Below are positions 17,636 to 28,575 of a DNA stretch of 64,000 bases, one piece after another (positions within the stretch are counted from its first letter, which is position 1; the number at the start of each line of letters is the position of its first letter). This DNA comes from a filamentous cyanobacterium ESFC-1 (lineage in GTDB: Bacteria; Cyanobacteriota; Cyanobacteriia; Cyanobacteriales; Spirulinaceae): contig KB904821.1 in NCBI GenBank assembly GCA_000380225.1, forward strand, positions 4,401,108 to 4,465,107. The letters are read 5' to 3'. The notes below the pieces were generated by a model that was not told the origin of the DNA, ran no database searches, and saw only the letters and a list, made by a program, of their open reading frames with translations. Position numbers and translations under genes: made by a program.

Positions 17636-18394
17636 ATGAAACAACCTTTTCAATTTTCAGGACGTTGGACAGCAGCGATTTTTTTAACCGGACAGGTATT
17701 GGTTCGTTTATTTAAAGGTCGCCTCTATCGCCATAAAATCCTCGAACAGATGGTCACTGCCGGGCCGGGGGCATTGTTACCCGTTTTGTTGGTTACGGGG
17801 GCTTCTGGCATGATTTTTACGCTGCAAATGGGACGTTATTTGAGCGAATATAATGCCTTAAATGCCTTGGGGGGTGCATTTGGCGAGGCATTTTGCCGCG
17901 AACTTGCTCCGATTTTGACCGCTTGTGTTGTAGCCGGCCAAGTGGGATCGGCTTTTGCGGCGGAAATTGGCGCGATGCGAGTTACCGAGCAAATCGACGC
18001 TTTGCAGATGTTACGCACCGATCCGATTAATTATTTAGTCATTCCCCGCACCATTGCTTGTTGTTTTATGGTGCCGATCTTGACGATTTTTGCCCTCACG
18101 GTCGGATTAGGGGCAGGAACCGCGATCGCCGTTCAGTTTTATCAAATTAGTACCGGGGCGTTTCTCGACTCGGTACAGGCGTTTTTATCTCCTGGGGACG
18201 TGGCTGCTACCTTGTTTAAAGCCTTTATCTTTGGGGCGATTGATGCTTTGGTGGGTTGCAGTTGGGGGCTAACGACGCGAGGCGGCGCAAAAGAAGTGGG
18301 ACAATCAGCAACCACTGCGGTTGTCACCGCCTGGATTTTGATTTTTGCGTCGGATTTGGTGTTGTCTTTGCTTTTATATGGCAACCCCATCTAA
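17636..18394 (+). CDS. mlaE: MlaE-family ABC transporter permease
   Basis: A 252-aa inner-membrane permease of the MlaE/YrbE family with five or so hydrophobic segments. Conserved stretches are GASGMIFTLQ (about residue 60), FCRELAPILTACVVAG (about 84) and the EIGAMRVTEQIDAL loop (about 112) that contacts the ATPase. The family moves lipids between the membranes of Gram-negative cells; in cyanobacteria and plastids (TGD1) it is linked to lipid import. The partner ATPase and MCE-domain genes are not adjacent here. Confidence 0.88.
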   Translation: MKQPFQFSGRWTAAIFLTGQVLVRLFKGRLYRHKILEQMVTAGPGALLPVLLVTGASGMIFTLQMGRYLSEYNALNALGGAFGEAFCRELAPILTACVVAGQVGSAFAAEIGAMRVTEQIDALQMLRTDPINYLVIPRTIACCFMVPILTIFALTVGLGAGTAIAVQFYQISTGAFLDSVQAFLSPGDVAATLFKAFIFGAIDALVGCSWGLTTRGGAKEVGQSATTAVVTAWILIFASDLVLSLLLYGNPI

Positions 18395-18486
18395 GTTAGA
18401 GTCATTCGTGCTTGCATCGTTACAACTTGGTTGTTTGTTGTTGGTTGTTTGTTGTTTGTTATTGGTAGGGAACAGGGAACAGATTG

Positions 18487-18606
18487 TTTCTCTTTCAATT
18501 GGTAATTGGTAATTGGTAATTGGTAATTGGTCATTTCTTCCCACTCCTCCCCCTCTTCCCCCTCTTCCCACTCCTCCCACTCCTCCCCCTCTTCCCACTC
18601 CTCCCC
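18487..18606. repeat. Composite tandem repeat: (TTGGTAA)n then (CTCCTCCCACT)n
   Basis: TTGGTAA heptamers (18496-18530) pass directly into a pyrimidine tract of CTCCTCCC/CTCTTCCC units (18537-18605). The same two-part arrangement occurs at 33755-33957. The tract gives spurious Glu/Trp- and Ser/Pro-rich frames that are not genes. Confidence 0.85.
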
Positions 18607-18607
18607 T

Positions 18608-19045
18608 TCACTGGGTTTCGTCGTTGTCTTGATAGCGAGTAATGTCATCTTCGCCCAAGTATTCGCCGTTTTGAACTTCAATCATCACCAAGGGAATCAC
18701 GCCGGGATTTTCGACGCGGTGACGGGTATTGAGGGGAACATAAGTCGATTGTTTTTGCATTAAAACTTTTTCTTGGCCGTTGCAAATGACCCGTGCTGTC
18801 CCAGAAACAACAATCCAGTGTTCGCTGCGATGATAGTGCATTTGCGTACTGATGTGATGGCCGGGTTTGACTTCGATGCGGTTAATCCGGTAGCGTTCCC
18901 CTTTTTCTAGAACGGTAACCGTTCCCCAAGGTCGCATTTCGGTGGTTCCGGGGCTGAGTTTTTGGGCTTGGGGGTCTGGCTTTGCTTCTGGGGTGTTTTC
19001 TGCCTGGGTTTCGTTGGTTTTAGCTTCACTCACAAGATCGCTCAT
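18608..19045 (-). CDS. Cupin, mannose-6-phosphate isomerase type II-like
   Basis: A 145-aa single-domain cupin. RPWGTVTVLEKGERYR, HHISTQMHYHRSEHW (metal ligands HxH...E), VVSGTARV and PLNTRHRVENPG match the C-terminal isomerase module of bifunctional mannose-1-phosphate guanylyltransferase / phosphomannose isomerase. Stand-alone versions are common in cyanobacteria and may convert fructose-6-P to mannose-6-P for GDP-mannose. The first ~30 residues are an unconserved Glu/Ala-rich lead. Confidence 0.82.
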   Translation of the reverse strand: MSDLVSEAKTNETQAENTPEAKPDPQAQKLSPGTTEMRPWGTVTVLEKGERYRINRIEVKPGHHISTQMHYHRSEHWIVVSGTARVICNGQEKVLMQKQSTYVPLNTRHRVENPGVIPLVMIEVQNGEYLGEDDITRYQDNDETQ

Positions 19046-19423
19046 GGCTTTTTAATGGGTGTGGGTTACAGTGTATCTGCTTTCTTAGGATAGGCGGAAA
19101 CTTGAGGGCGATCGCGATTTTTTGACTCCTCCATCCTGATTGCCCCTTTTGAGGATCGACAGGTGTGGGATAATTACCACGGTTGGCTGTTCCTCAAGGG
19201 ATAATGAGGGGGTTGGGGTCATCGCTGTCACGCGATCGCATCTTAACGGACTTCTTGAGCTTCGATCATTTCTTAGGAGTTTCCTCATCGACCCAAGGAC
19301 GGTAAGCTAGATATACTAACTAAAAATCTTAACATTTACGAATTCATTAAAGAAAGAATTGCTAAAATATTAGATTGCAAAACAATTCTCTGAAGGTTTC
19401 TAAATTATTAGGTATTACTTATT
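19046..19423. other. Intergenic region with no recognised gene
   Basis: A 378-nt gap between divergent genes. The right 120 nt are AT-rich and probably hold the promoter of the NYN gene. No repeat family or RNA was recognised. Confidence 0.4.
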
Positions 19424-19942
19424 ATGCGTTTTTCTCAGAATCGGCTTTCTGTCTTTGTAGACGGAAACAATATGTTTTATGCACAACAAAAAAATGGCTG
19501 GTTTTTCGATCCCAGGCGTGTTATTGAATATTTTAAAACCGAACCTAATGTTATTCTCGTTAATGCTTTTTGGTACACCGGCTTAAAAGACCCCCAAGAT
19601 CAAAGAGGATTTCGAGATGCTCTTATTAGTTTAGGCTATACCGTCCGCACTAAAATCCTGAAAGAATATTATGATGATAGCTCCGGTCGCTATTCCCAAA
19701 AGGCGAATTTAGATATAGAAATTGTCGTTGATATGTTTAATACTTGCGATCAATACGACCGCGTTGTTTTATTTAGTGGTGATGGTGACTTTGAAAGAGC
19801 CATCGAGTTATTAAGATCTAAAAATACTCATATTACCGTTGTTTCTACAGAAGGAATGATTGCGCGGGAACTCCGCAATGCTACCGATCGCTATATTGAT
19901 TTAAACGATATCCGCGACAAAATTGAAAAAGTTGATTATTAA
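19424..19942 (+). CDS. LabA/DUF88-type NYN domain protein
   Basis: A 172-aa single NYN (PIN-like) domain. Acidic metal-site motifs are in order: FVDGNNMFY (about residue 11), KANLDIEIVVDM (about 101) and VLFSGDGDFERA (about 119). The family includes LabA of Synechococcus elongatus, linked to KaiC-dependent circadian output, and many predicted RNases. Because paralogs are common I do not equate it with LabA itself. No operon partner is evident. Confidence 0.85.
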   Translation: MRFSQNRLSVFVDGNNMFYAQQKNGWFFDPRRVIEYFKTEPNVILVNAFWYTGLKDPQDQRGFRDALISLGYTVRTKILKEYYDDSSGRYSQKANLDIEIVVDMFNTCDQYDRVVLFSGDGDFERAIELLRSKNTHITVVSTEGMIARELRNATDRYIDLNDIRDKIEKVDY

Positions 19943-20019
19943 TTCTTAAGTTTATTTTTGGGCAAAACTCGGAAGGGGAAACTTTTGGCAATTTCTTAAT
20001 TTTGAGGATATCTAAAAGT

Positions 20020-20090
20020 GAATTATATTTCTAGGGGCGATCGCGCTCCCCTCCCCTTCTTTAACAAGAGAGGAGCGATCGCGCTCTTAT
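20020..20090. terminator. HIP1-containing hairpins between the NYN gene and leuA
   Basis: GGGGCGATCGCGCTCCCC and AGAGGAGCGATCGCGCTCTT follow each other; both contain the HIP1 octamer and can fold. They may end the NYN transcript. Confidence 0.4.
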
Positions 20091-20168
20091 TGCCACAATT
20101 GAGATTAAATCAAGTAAAATCAATTAGAATAAAACTTCTAGTTTTTCGCGACAATTAGACAAGGAACT

Positions 20169-21776
20169 ATGAGCATCCAACCCGACCGCATTATTATCTT
20201 TGATACAACTCTCCGGGATGGCGAACAATCCCCCGGTGCGACCCTCAATGTTGAAGAAAAACTACTAATTGCGCGGTCTCTAGCAAAACTAGGGGTGGAT
20301 GTCATAGAAGCGGGATTTCCCTTTGCCAGTCCGGGGGATTTTGAAGCCGTCCAGAAAATTGCCGACACCGTAGGAACTCAAGACGGGCCGACAATTTGCG
20401 GCTTGGCCCGCGCCCGCAAAGACGACATCAAACGGGCCGGAGAAGCCCTCAAACCCGCCGCCAAAGGTCGCATTCACACCTTTATTGCCACTTCCGACAT
20501 TCACCTGAAATACAAGTTACGCAAAAGCCGGGAAGATGTTTTAGCAACAATCCCTGAAATGGTGGGCTACGCTAAATCCTTCGTGGATGATGTGGAGTTT
20601 TCCCCCGAAGATGCAGGCCGCAGCGACCCAGAATTTTTGTATCAGGTTTTGGAAACCGCGATCGCATCCGGGGCAACTACGGTTAATATTCCTGATACCG
20701 TGGGCTACTTAACCCCAGGCGAATTTGGCCAGTTGATTCGCGGTATTACCGAAAACGTCCCCAACATCAATCAAGCCATTATTTCCGTCCACGGTCACAA
20801 TGACTTGGGTTTAGCCGTTGCGAACTTCCTCGAAGCGGTGAAAAACGGGGCCCGTCAACTCGAATGTACCATTAACGGCATTGGCGAACGGGCCGGAAAC
20901 GCCGCCTTAGAAGAATTGGTGATGGCCTTGTATGTGCGCCGCCAATACTATAATCCTTTCCTCGGTCGTCCCCCAGAATCAGAAGCCCCCCTCACCAACA
21001 TCGACACCAAGCAGATTTACAAAACCTCCCGCTTGGTTTCTAACCTCACCGGAATGACGGTACAGCCCAATAAAGCCATTGTCGGGGCGAATGCTTTTGC
21101 CCATGAATCGGGGATTCACCAAGACGGCGTGTTAAAAAACAAGCTGACTTATGAAATCATGGATGCCGAGTCTATTGGTTTGAATGAAAATCAGATTGTT
21201 CTCGGCAAACATTCCGGTCGTCACGCCTTTAGCAAGCGCTTACAGGAATTGGGCTACAACCTTTCTGATACGGAACTCAACCGGGCTTTCTTAGTGTTTA
21301 AAGACGTTGCGGACAAAAAGAAAGTCATCACCGATTGGGATTTAGAAGCCATTGTCGGCGACGAAACCCAGCAACCCCCGGAACTGTTCCGGTTAGAATA
21401 TGTGCAGGTATCTTGTGGCGATCGCGCCCAACCCACCGCAACGGTGACAATTCGCACCCCCGAAGGCCGGGAACTCACCGATGCGGCTATTGGCACAGGG
21501 CCCGTGGATGCGGTGTACAAAGCCATTAACCGCGTGGTCAACGTCTCGAATCAGTTAAGCGAATTTGCCGTTAAATCCGTCACCGAAGGCATCGACGCGA
21601 TGGGAGAAGTGACCATCCGTCTGCGTCACGAAAATCAAACCTACTCCGGTCATGCGGCAGATACGGATATTATTGTGGCTTCAGCCCGCGCTTATATCAA
21701 CGCCCTCAACCGCCTTTACGATGCTTTAGAAAAGCAAGCCCAAGGCGAACCGAGTCAACCGATGGCGGGTGTGTAG
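20169..21776 (+). CDS. leuA: 2-isopropylmalate synthase
   Basis: A 535-aa enzyme that condenses 2-oxoisovalerate with acetyl-CoA, the first committed step of leucine synthesis. The N-terminal TIM barrel carries [14 protein letters not shown] (about residues 11-24), the metal-site [13 protein letters not shown] (about 208) and [22 protein letters not shown] follows in subdomain 2. The C-terminal ~150 residues form the LeuA dimer domain that binds leucine for feedback control. Full length for the family. Its last codons and 3' flank are duplicated downstream at 23466-23522. Confidence 0.95.
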   Translation: MSIQPDRIIIFDTTLRDGEQSPGATLNVEEKLLIARSLAKLGVDVIEAGFPFASPGDFEAVQKIADTVGTQDGPTICGLARARKDDIKRAGEALKPAAKGRIHTFIATSDIHLKYKLRKSREDVLATIPEMVGYAKSFVDDVEFSPEDAGRSDPEFLYQVLETAIASGATTVNIPDTVGYLTPGEFGQLIRGITENVPNINQAIISVHGHNDLGLAVANFLEAVKNGARQLECTINGIGERAGNAALEELVMALYVRRQYYNPFLGRPPESEAPLTNIDTKQIYKTSRLVSNLTGMTVQPNKAIVGANAFAHESGIHQDGVLKNKLTYEIMDAESIGLNENQIVLGKHSGRHAFSKRLQELGYNLSDTELNRAFLVFKDVADKKKVITDWDLEAIVGDETQQPPELFRLEYVQVSCGDRAQPTATVTIRTPEGRELTDAAIGTGPVDAVYKAINRVVNVSNQLSEFAVKSVTEGIDAMGEVTIRLRHENQTYSGHAADTDIIVASARAYINALNRLYDALEKQAQGEPSQPMAGV

Positions 21777-21826
21777 TTCAATCTGAATGAGAAATTAAAG
21801 TAAGCAGGGGCGCGATCGCGTCCCTA
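21770..21826. repeat. Direct repeat, left copy (leuA tail and HIP1 palindrome)
   Basis: Starts at the GTGTAG end of leuA and runs through TCTGAATGAGAAATTAAA to GGGGCGCGATCGCGTCCCT. The right copy is at 23466-23522; by eye about 47 of 56 positions match. The terminal palindrome may serve as the leuA terminator. Confidence 0.7.
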
Positions 21827-21979
21827 TTTGTGCATAAATTGAGCTTTTTGTCAATTCCCCAAATTACGGTATTATCTGAGAAGCTGCGCGATCGCTCCGT
21901 ATTTTTACTGTTGTCTCTCTTTCATATCTCAGAGTAAGCTGAACACAAGCTTTAAAAGACTTTGGAGAACATCATAGTA

Positions 21980-23392
21980 ATGTCTCAAAAACAGCAATCG
22001 CTACGTCAGTCGCTTCTTGTTGGTAGTATTGCAGGCTTTCTTATTGGTGGTGCAAGTGCAATTCTTCAAAAAGATATAAAACCTGCCTTGATTTTGGGAG
22101 GTATTGCAGGTACTACAGGTACAGTCTCATCGTTGATGACATCAGGGACAAAAACAAAGACAACAGCAGTAAACCCTCCAGATAATATTCTTTCTTCTCC
22201 TCCCTTAACTCCTCCTACTCCAAATCAGATTGCTGTTTTTTGGGACTACGAAAATGTTAAAATTCCGAGCCAAAGTCAACAAACACAAACTAAACAAAAC
22301 CTCTACAAAATTGTAGAATACATTGAAACTCAAGGCAATCCGGCTATTAAAAACGTTTACTCTAAATGGAGCCGAGAAAATCAAAACACCCAACAAATAA
22401 TTGACAAACAAGGCTTCAACTTAATTCACGTTTCATCTCCAGAAACAAACAGCGTTGATATTCGCTTAATTGTTGATTGCTTGAGTACAGTTTATCGACT
22501 CTCTCACATTAGCAAATTTATCATCTTTACCAACGATAATGATTACGTTGAACTTGCAAATACTCTCCGACAACTCAACAAAACAGTCATTATTGTCGGA
22601 CACAAAAATAAAATCGGTAAAGCCCTCAAAGATAATGCTGATGAAGCGATTACAATTGAATCATTGATTGGTAGTCCAGAACCTAAATCACAAGATACTA
22701 TACCCTCTGAAAAGCCCTCCCCCAACGTTAGTTATGCTGATGCAGTTCAGTATTTACTTGAATCGACAAAAACACTGCAACAAGGTGGAAAAGTGACTTC
22801 CCCTAGCATGGTGAATGAAAAGATGTGTCATACCTATAGTGATTACCAGGGGTATAAATCGATTCAAGCACCAAATACTGTAGAATTTGGAAAATTTAAA
22901 ACATTTCTAAAACAGGCTGAAAAAGACGGCTTTATTCAAATAGAAAAACGAGTTAACAAGCGAGGAAAATCGCAAGAAGTTATTACTATTTCTAAAACGA
23001 GCCAGTCCAGTCAACCAATCGTGAAAACAAGCGAACCGATAAAGACTGCGGTAGAAGTAGACAAACCTGAAAACTCAAAGTTTGAACTTTCTTATGATGA
23101 AGGAGTTGTTTTGTTACTCAAAGCTATTGAACAGCTTAACAACGAACAAAAGAAAGCAACACTAAAACGACTAGGAGGCAAACTTAAAGAACTTGCGAAA
23201 CGAAATAAAAAAGTTTCTTTTCAACGTAAAAATGGTGCCAAATTTAGTAATTTAACTAAATTTATCAAGGCAGTCGAGCAAGACGGTAAAGTTAAAATGC
23301 AACGTCTACCCAATTCTGAAGACATGGAAGTTAAGCTAGTAGAAACACCAACCTTGGAACTTCTATCTTCTCCTGTTAAGCAATCGGCATAA
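21980..23392 (+). CDS. Membrane-anchored NYN protein with two LOTUS-like domains
   Basis: A 470-aa protein from the ATG at 21980, with GGAG 12 nt upstream. Residues ~12-57 form two Gly-rich hydrophobic segments (FLIGGASAIL, LILGGIAGTTG), a likely membrane hairpin. Residues ~83-228 are an NYN/PIN-like nuclease domain: IAVFWDYENVKIP, NSVDIRLIVDCL and FIIFTNDNDY carry the acidic site residues. Two C-terminal domains (about 251-340 and 370-450) have the helix-rich shape and the YADAVQYLLE / YDEGVVLLLKA openings of OST-HTH/LOTUS RNA-binding domains. Inference: a membrane-tethered, RNA-directed nuclease. The gene is clearly more AT-rich than leuA and is flanked by direct repeats. Confidence 0.78.
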   Translation: MSQKQQSLRQSLLVGSIAGFLIGGASAILQKDIKPALILGGIAGTTGTVSSLMTSGTKTKTTAVNPPDNILSSPPLTPPTPNQIAVFWDYENVKIPSQSQQTQTKQNLYKIVEYIETQGNPAIKNVYSKWSRENQNTQQIIDKQGFNLIHVSSPETNSVDIRLIVDCLSTVYRLSHISKFIIFTNDNDYVELANTLRQLNKTVIIVGHKNKIGKALKDNADEAITIESLIGSPEPKSQDTIPSEKPSPNVSYADAVQYLLESTKTLQQGGKVTSPSMVNEKMCHTYSDYQGYKSIQAPNTVEFGKFKTFLKQAEKDGFIQIEKRVNKRGKSQEVITISKTSQSSQPIVKTSEPIKTAVEVDKPENSKFELSYDEGVVLLLKAIEQLNNEQKKATLKRLGGKLKELAKRNKKVSFQRKNGAKFSNLTKFIKAVEQDGKVKMQRLPNSEDMEVKLVETPTLELLSSPVKQSA

Positions 23393-23465
23393 GATTCGAT
23401 TTAGAAAGCCGAATAATTTAGTCAAGTATAAAGCTTCAAACACAAGACAATATGTTATAGCTGGG

Positions 23466-23522
23466 GTGTAGTTTAGTCTGAATTAGAAATTAAACCAAGG
23501 ATGGGGCGCGATCGCGTCCCTC
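23466..23522. repeat. Direct repeat, right copy
   Basis: GTGTAGTTTAGTCTGAATTAGAAATTAAA leading to GGGGCGCGATCGCGTCCCT, matching 21770-21826. It keeps the GTGTAG of the leuA end although no leuA precedes it. A T-run (TCTTTTTT) follows, so it may terminate the NYN transcript. Confidence 0.7.
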
Positions 23523-23543
23523 TTTTTTAGAATTTCACTTAAG

Positions 23544-23682
23544 TTATAGCAACCGCCAAATTGGTCAGGACAACATCATCCATTCTTAGAAAATAAGCCC
23601 AAGAGATCAGTAGGAGAGGGGTTGGGGTGAGGGCGATCCTTGCGAGTCAAAACGTCCTAACTGTTTTGCTTGCTGCTATAAC
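23544..23682. repeat. MITE-like element, family 1, copy B
   Basis: About 139 bp with imperfect terminal inverted repeats: left end TTATAGCAACCGCCAAATT, right end (reverse complement) TTATAGCAGCAAGCAAAAC. The interior has the GGAGAGGGGTTGGGGTGAGGGC core. Its ends are better preserved than in copy A. The rest of the 23393-23876 gap shows no gene. Confidence 0.8.
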
Positions 23683-23876
23683 TTTTCGGCTTAAAAAACT
23701 ATAAATCTCAAGGTTTCATTTGGTTTAATCCCTCATCAGTCTTGATCGCAGATAAAAAATATTAGATTTTACCAAATAAGTACTCTCAGCGTTTCTATCT
23801 TTGGTTAGAATTTAAGTAAAAGTACAGTCAAGATGCTCCATACTGCAAAAGTGACGGCTGAGAAAGACGATCTACT

Positions 23877-26800
23877 ATGACACAACCCAGAGCCAAAAAA
23901 ATTCCACTTTACTTGGTTTTAGCCACCCAATTTACCGTTCAAGTCCTGGGAATTGTCGGTTTAGTGGGCTATTTATCTTATCGTAGCGGCCAACAAACCG
24001 TCGAAAAGCTGGTCGATCGACTCTTAGCAGAAACAGGAAATCGCGTCACCCAAAAACTCGACGATTATCTCGCAGAAGCCCATCAAATTAACCAATCTCA
24101 TGTTGCTGCACTCGAATCGGGAGTAATAAGCCTTGAAAATTTAGACCAACTCCATCGTTATTTGATACTACAACTGTTTCAAGCAGAAAACCCCTCAAGC
24201 TTCCTGTTTGGGACACAAAAAGGGGAATTTCGTATTATCCATAAATTAAATCCGAAAGATTATGGGGTAAATACTGGTGTGAAATCCGGTGAACTTCCCT
24301 ACGAAGCCATTGTAGCTCGACCCAACGACCCTGCCACCCTACAAGTTTATAGTGTGAACAAAAAGGGTAATTTGGCTCGGTTAGCAGGAAGGCTGGAAAA
24401 TTTAGATGTCCGTCAGCGTCCTTGGTACATTAAAGCCCTTCAAACTGGCAAACCTGGGTGGAGTGAGCCATTTCCTATTGGAGTCACCAATTTATTAGCG
24501 ATTAATGCTTATCATCCGGTTTATGATAATTCCCAGAATTTAGTCGGGGTATTTGGTGTTAACTTTGGTTTGCGTAAACTCAACCAATTTTTGCAAAAGT
24601 TATCTATTAGTCAAACCGGTCAAGTGGTAATTTTAGAACGAAATGGCTTGTTGGTGGCAGATTCGATTCGCGAGTCTTCTTTTAAGAGTTCTGATTCGTC
24701 TCGGAAACTCCCCAAAGAGCAGCCCGGAAATGTAAAATTTGAGCGCATTTCTATTTTTGAAGATTCCGATCCGGTGTTACAAACTGCTGCTGAGGAATTA
24801 CGAAATAATTTTGGCGGGTTGAGGCAAATTCAAGCTGAAGAAAGCCTAGAATTTACCGCAGACGCACAACAGCATTATTTACGGGTGATTCCCTATCAAG
24901 ATGAATATGGCTTGGATTGGTTGATTTTAACCGTTGTGCCTCGCTCAGAATTTATGGGAGCGATTACCGCAAATTTGCGCCGCACGATCGGGTTGTGTGG
25001 CTTGGCATTAATCGGCGCGATCGCGACCAGTTTGTGGACATCTCGACGCATTGCGCGATCGCTTTCTCACCTCAGCCAAACGGCTCAAGAAGTTAATACC
25101 GGAAACTACCAGGGAACTCCCAAAACAAGCCGCATTCAAGAAGTTGCAATTCTCTCTGATTCTTTTCAACAAATGCTCCAGCGCTTGCAAGCCGCAGACC
25201 AATTACAGCAAAACTATACCCAAGAATTAGAACAGCAAGTCCGAGAACAAACTGCGGCTCTTACCGAAGCGCAACACCTGGCGAAAGTGGGCAGTTGGGA
25301 CTTCGATCTGGTTCAGCAAACGGTTACTTGGTCAAGGGAACTTTATCGCATCTACGAAGTAAACGAGGAGGTGGTTGTGCCTCGACCCGATTTGACGATT
25401 CAACAAATTCATCCTGACGATCGCGAACATTTCCAGCAGGAAGTCCAAACGGCAATCGAGCAGCATCAAGCCTTTGATACCGACCTCAAAATTATCACCC
25501 AAAAAGACAATATTCGTTTTATTCAGACGAAAGGACAACCCATTCAAGATTCTCAGGGGGAAACCCTCAAATATGTGGGGACTGTCGCGGATATTACCGA
25601 GCGCAAACAGATCGAAGCGATCGCAGAACAAGCCAAAGAAAGTGCGATTGCCGCAGCAGAAGCCAAAAGTCTGTTTCTGGCAACCATGAGCCACGAAATC
25701 CGCACTCCCATGAATGGGACAATTGGGATGTTACAATTGCTGCAACATTCTCAACTGACTTCAGAGCAGCGATCGCACCTTAACCTTGCTCTTTCCAGTG
25801 CCGAATCTCTCCTTACCCTCATTAACGACATCCTCGATTTCTCCAAAATTGAAGCCGGAAAACTCGAACTAGAAACCCTTGACTTTGACTTGCAAACTTG
25901 TATCGAAGATGTGGTCAAAACCATGAGCCTGAGCGTCCAGCAAAAAGACTTAGACCTCATTCTCGATCTCGAAGGAGTACAGCAAAATATCGTTAAAGGC
26001 GACCCCTCCCGTTTGCGGCAAATCCTGACTAACCTCATGAGTAACGCCATCAAATTTACCCACCAAGGAGCGATTACCCTGAGTGCTTCCCTAACGCCAG
26101 TGGGAGAAAAGCAAGTTCTCACCGCCAAGGTTAAAGATACCGGAATCGGCATTCCCCCGGAAAAAATCCCCACTCTCTTTGATACCTTTACCCAAGTGGA
26201 TGCCAGTACCACCCGTCACTACGGCGGCACCGGATTAGGGCTGGCCATTGTCAAACAACTGTGCGAACTGATGGGAGGCGCAATTTCTGTTAAAAGTGAA
26301 GTAGGCAAAGGCAGTGAGTTTGCCTTTACCCTAACTTTCCAACCCGGTGAAGCCATCCCCCAACCCCAGACTGTTACCCCGTCTGCCTTACCCACCGAGC
26401 AAGTTCGTCTCCTCCTAGTCGAAGATAATCAAGTCAATCAATTAGTTCTGCAAGGTATTCTGCGTCAACAAGGTTTTCAAGACTTCGATCTTGCCCAAAA
26501 CGGTATTGAAGCCCTCGAACTTCTGCAAAAAAGTCCGCCAGACGATGCCTACACCTTGATTCTCATGGACTGCTTGATGCCGGAAATGGACGGTTATGAA
26601 GCGACTCGTCGCATCCGGGAAGGTCAAGGGGGGGCAATTTATCAAACCATTCCCATTATCGCTCTGACTGCTAATGCCATGGTGCGCGATCGCGAGAAAT
26701 GCTTAGAAGTCGGCATGAATGACCACCTCTCCAAACCCATTCAACCCCAAGCCCTCAGACAAACTTTGGCGCAATGGCTACCTCCCCTTACCGAAACCCC

Positions 26801-27194
26801 AAAAAATCAAGCCGTACAACACACCCACCCGAAAACCATGCTCATTTTTAAACCCGATGCTCTCCTAGAACTTTTTGCCGGAGATCAAATCAATGCGTCA
26901 AAGTTTTGCGATTTCGTCATCGAAGATATCAACAAGGCAATCTCCGCCTTAGAAGAAGCCCTGAGACAAGATGACGCTGCCGCAGTAAGGTTACACGCCC
27001 ATAGTATTCGCGGTGCTGCTTCTAATGTTTATGCCGTCCCTCTTACTGAAGTTTGCTCTACAATCGAACAAGCCGCCCAAGCTAACAATCTCAACTCTGC
27101 CACCAGCCATATTGAAGAACTCCACCAACAGTTTCAGCAACTTCAAGGGGCTATTGAACAATGGCAACAAGAAATAGTTAACTCAGTACAGTGA
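23877..27194 (+). CDS. Hybrid sensor histidine kinase (Cache-HAMP-PAS-HisKA-HATPase-REC-Hpt)
   Basis: An 1105-aa tripartite phosphorelay kinase. Order: TM1 (about residues 11-33), a large extracytoplasmic Cache-type sensor (about 34-367), TM2 (about 368-388), HAMP (about 388-440), a coiled coil, PAS/PAC (about 465-581), HisKA with the phospho-acceptor His606 in [11 protein letters not shown], HATPase with SNAIKFTH and [13 protein letters not shown] (about 783), a receiver with Asp898 in [13 protein letters not shown], and an Hpt domain with His1042 in [11 protein letters not shown]. All phosphotransfer residues are present, so a full relay to a separate output regulator is expected. The stimulus is unknown. 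Its 3' end overlaps convergent miaA by 17 nt. Confidence 0.92.
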   Translation: MTQPRAKKIPLYLVLATQFTVQVLGIVGLVGYLSYRSGQQTVEKLVDRLLAETGNRVTQKLDDYLAEAHQINQSHVAALESGVISLENLDQLHRYLILQLFQAENPSSFLFGTQKGEFRIIHKLNPKDYGVNTGVKSGELPYEAIVARPNDPATLQVYSVNKKGNLARLAGRLENLDVRQRPWYIKALQTGKPGWSEPFPIGVTNLLAINAYHPVYDNSQNLVGVFGVNFGLRKLNQFLQKLSISQTGQVVILERNGLLVADSIRESSFKSSDSSRKLPKEQPGNVKFERISIFEDSDPVLQTAAEELRNNFGGLRQIQAEESLEFTADAQQHYLRVIPYQDEYGLDWLILTVVPRSEFMGAITANLRRTIGLCGLALIGAIATSLWTSRRIARSLSHLSQTAQEVNTGNYQGTPKTSRIQEVAILSDSFQQMLQRLQAADQLQQNYTQELEQQVREQTAALTEAQHLAKVGSWDFDLVQQTVTWSRELYRIYEVNEEVVVPRPDLTIQQIHPDDREHFQQEVQTAIEQHQAFDTDLKIITQKDNIRFIQTKGQPIQDSQGETLKYVGTVADITERKQIEAIAEQAKESAIAAAEAKSLFLATMSHEIRTPMNGTIGMLQLLQHSQLTSEQRSHLNLALSSAESLLTLINDILDFSKIEAGKLELETLDFDLQTCIEDVVKTMSLSVQQKDLDLILDLEGVQQNIVKGDPSRLRQILTNLMSNAIKFTHQGAITLSASLTPVGEKQVLTAKVKDTGIGIPPEKIPTLFDTFTQVDASTTRHYGGTGLGLAIVKQLCELMGGAISVKSEVGKGSEFAFTLTFQPGEAIPQPQTVTPSALPTEQVRLLLVEDNQVNQLVLQGILRQQGFQDFDLAQNGIEALELLQKSPPDDAYTLILMDCLMPEMDGYEATRRIREGQGGAIYQTIPIIALTANAMVRDREKCLEVGMNDHLSKPIQPQALRQTLAQWLPPLTETPKNQAVQHTHPKTMLIFKPDALLELFAGDQINASKFCDFVIEDINKAISALEEALRQDDAAAVRLHAHSIRGAASNVYAVPLTEVCSTIEQAAQANNLNSATSHIEELHQQFQQLQGAIEQWQQEIVNSVQ

Positions 27195-28092
27195 ACTGCT
27201 GCACCCGCGCCCAAACTAACTCAAACAGATCGGGTTGCGTCACATCAAACCATTCAATTTCCGGATAAGCCCGAAACCAAGTGCGCTGGCGTTTAGCGAA
27301 TTGACGAGTATGCAGCACAATCAAATCTCTAGCTGCGAGTAAAGAAATTTCCCCGGTAAGATATTGTTTGATTTCGCCATAACCTAGGGTATTGAGGAGG
27401 GGTAACGTCCAGCCATATTTGCCCCCTAGAGCTTCGACTTCCGCTACAAAACCCATTTCGATCATTTTATCGGTACGTTGCCGAATACGCTGTTCTAAGG
27501 CTTCTGGGGTGCATTCTAAGCCGATGTGCAGAATGGGGTAAGACGGGGGATTTTCCCCTTGTTGAGCAGAAATGGGTATTCCGGTAACATAATAGACTTC
27601 TAATGCCCGTAAGGTGCGAATATGGTCGTTTGGGTGAATTTTGAGCGCCGAAGGGGGGTCTACTTGCTCTAGGAAGCTGTAGAGTTGTTGTTGTCCGAGG
27701 GACGCTAAACTATCGCGGAGTTGCGGCTGTGGGGCGACTCTGGGGATATTGAGTCCTTTGGTAATGGCTTTGATATAAAGTCCAGTTCCCCCAACCAGAA
27801 GGGAAAGGGGATTTTGAGTGATGAGGTGTTGGGCTTTGTCTTGGTAATCGGCAAGGGTGAGGGTTTCGGTGGGATGGCAAATATCAATGAGGTGATGGGG
27901 AACTAATTTTTGTTCTGCTGGGGTGGGTTTGGCGGTTCCGATGTCAAATTCGCGATAAACTTGCCGAGAATCGGCGCTAATAATGGTGGTATTAAGTTTT
28001 TGTGCCAGTTTGAGGGCAAGTCCCGATTTTCCGCTTGCCGTTGCACCACAAATAACGATGAGTTGCGTCGGATTCAAAAGTAGATTAGTCAT
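27178..28092 (-). CDS. miaA: tRNA dimethylallyltransferase
   Basis: A 304-aa enzyme that adds a dimethylallyl group to A37 of tRNAs reading UNN codons. Features: P-loop GATASGKS near the N-terminus, SADSRQVYR (the conserved DSxQ motif), GTAKPT, and [12 protein letters not shown]. The ATG at 28092 is preferred; other in-frame starts at 28113 and 28122 fall in repeat-like sequence (TTTGTCGTTGGTCATTTG). Normal length. Confidence 0.93.
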   Translation of the reverse strand: MTNLLLNPTQLIVICGATASGKSGLALKLAQKLNTTIISADSRQVYREFDIGTAKPTPAEQKLVPHHLIDICHPTETLTLADYQDKAQHLITQNPLSLLVGGTGLYIKAITKGLNIPRVAPQPQLRDSLASLGQQQLYSFLEQVDPPSALKIHPNDHIRTLRALEVYYVTGIPISAQQGENPPSYPILHIGLECTPEALEQRIRQRTDKMIEMGFVAEVEALGGKYGWTLPLLNTLGYGEIKQYLTGEISLLAARDLIVLHTRQFAKRQRTWFRAYPEIEWFDVTQPDLFELVWARVQQFTVLS

Positions 28093-28125
28093 TTGTCCTT
28101 TGTCGTTGGTCATTTGTGACAAATT

Positions 28126-28355
<230 letters not shown>

Positions 28356-28389
28356 ACTGCCCCTTAATTGCTGATAACGAATAACTGAA

Positions 28390-28572
28390 ATGACGACTCA
28401 TTTTATTACCGCCGAAATCGACTTACAAGAAAGCCCGGTTGAATTACAAAAAGAAATCGAAAAGGAACTCAGCGAACAAGGTGAACCCCTGCGTTGGGCT
28501 GTAACTCAGGTGAATCAAGACCAGCAAACCGTTGAAGTTGAAGCGATTGTGACCAGCGATTCTGATTCTTAG
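28390..28572 (+). CDS. 60-aa conserved small protein
   Basis: MTTHFITAEIDL at the start, then a Glu/Gln-rich amphipathic region and VTQVNQDQQTVEVEAIV. Soluble, acidic, no Cys or membrane helix. It ends 3 nt before the DUF3326 gene, so the pair is an operon and the product probably works with DUF3326. Function unknown. Confidence 0.65.
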   Translation: MTTHFITAEIDLQESPVELQKEIEKELSEQGEPLRWAVTQVNQDQQTVEVEAIVTSDSDS

Positions 28573-28575
28573 ATT

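Noticed and set aside
18374-18681. Glu/Trp-rich small protein on the minus strand
   Set aside because: The frame is a translation of the CTCCTCCC tract. The same kind of frame appears at 33857-34045.
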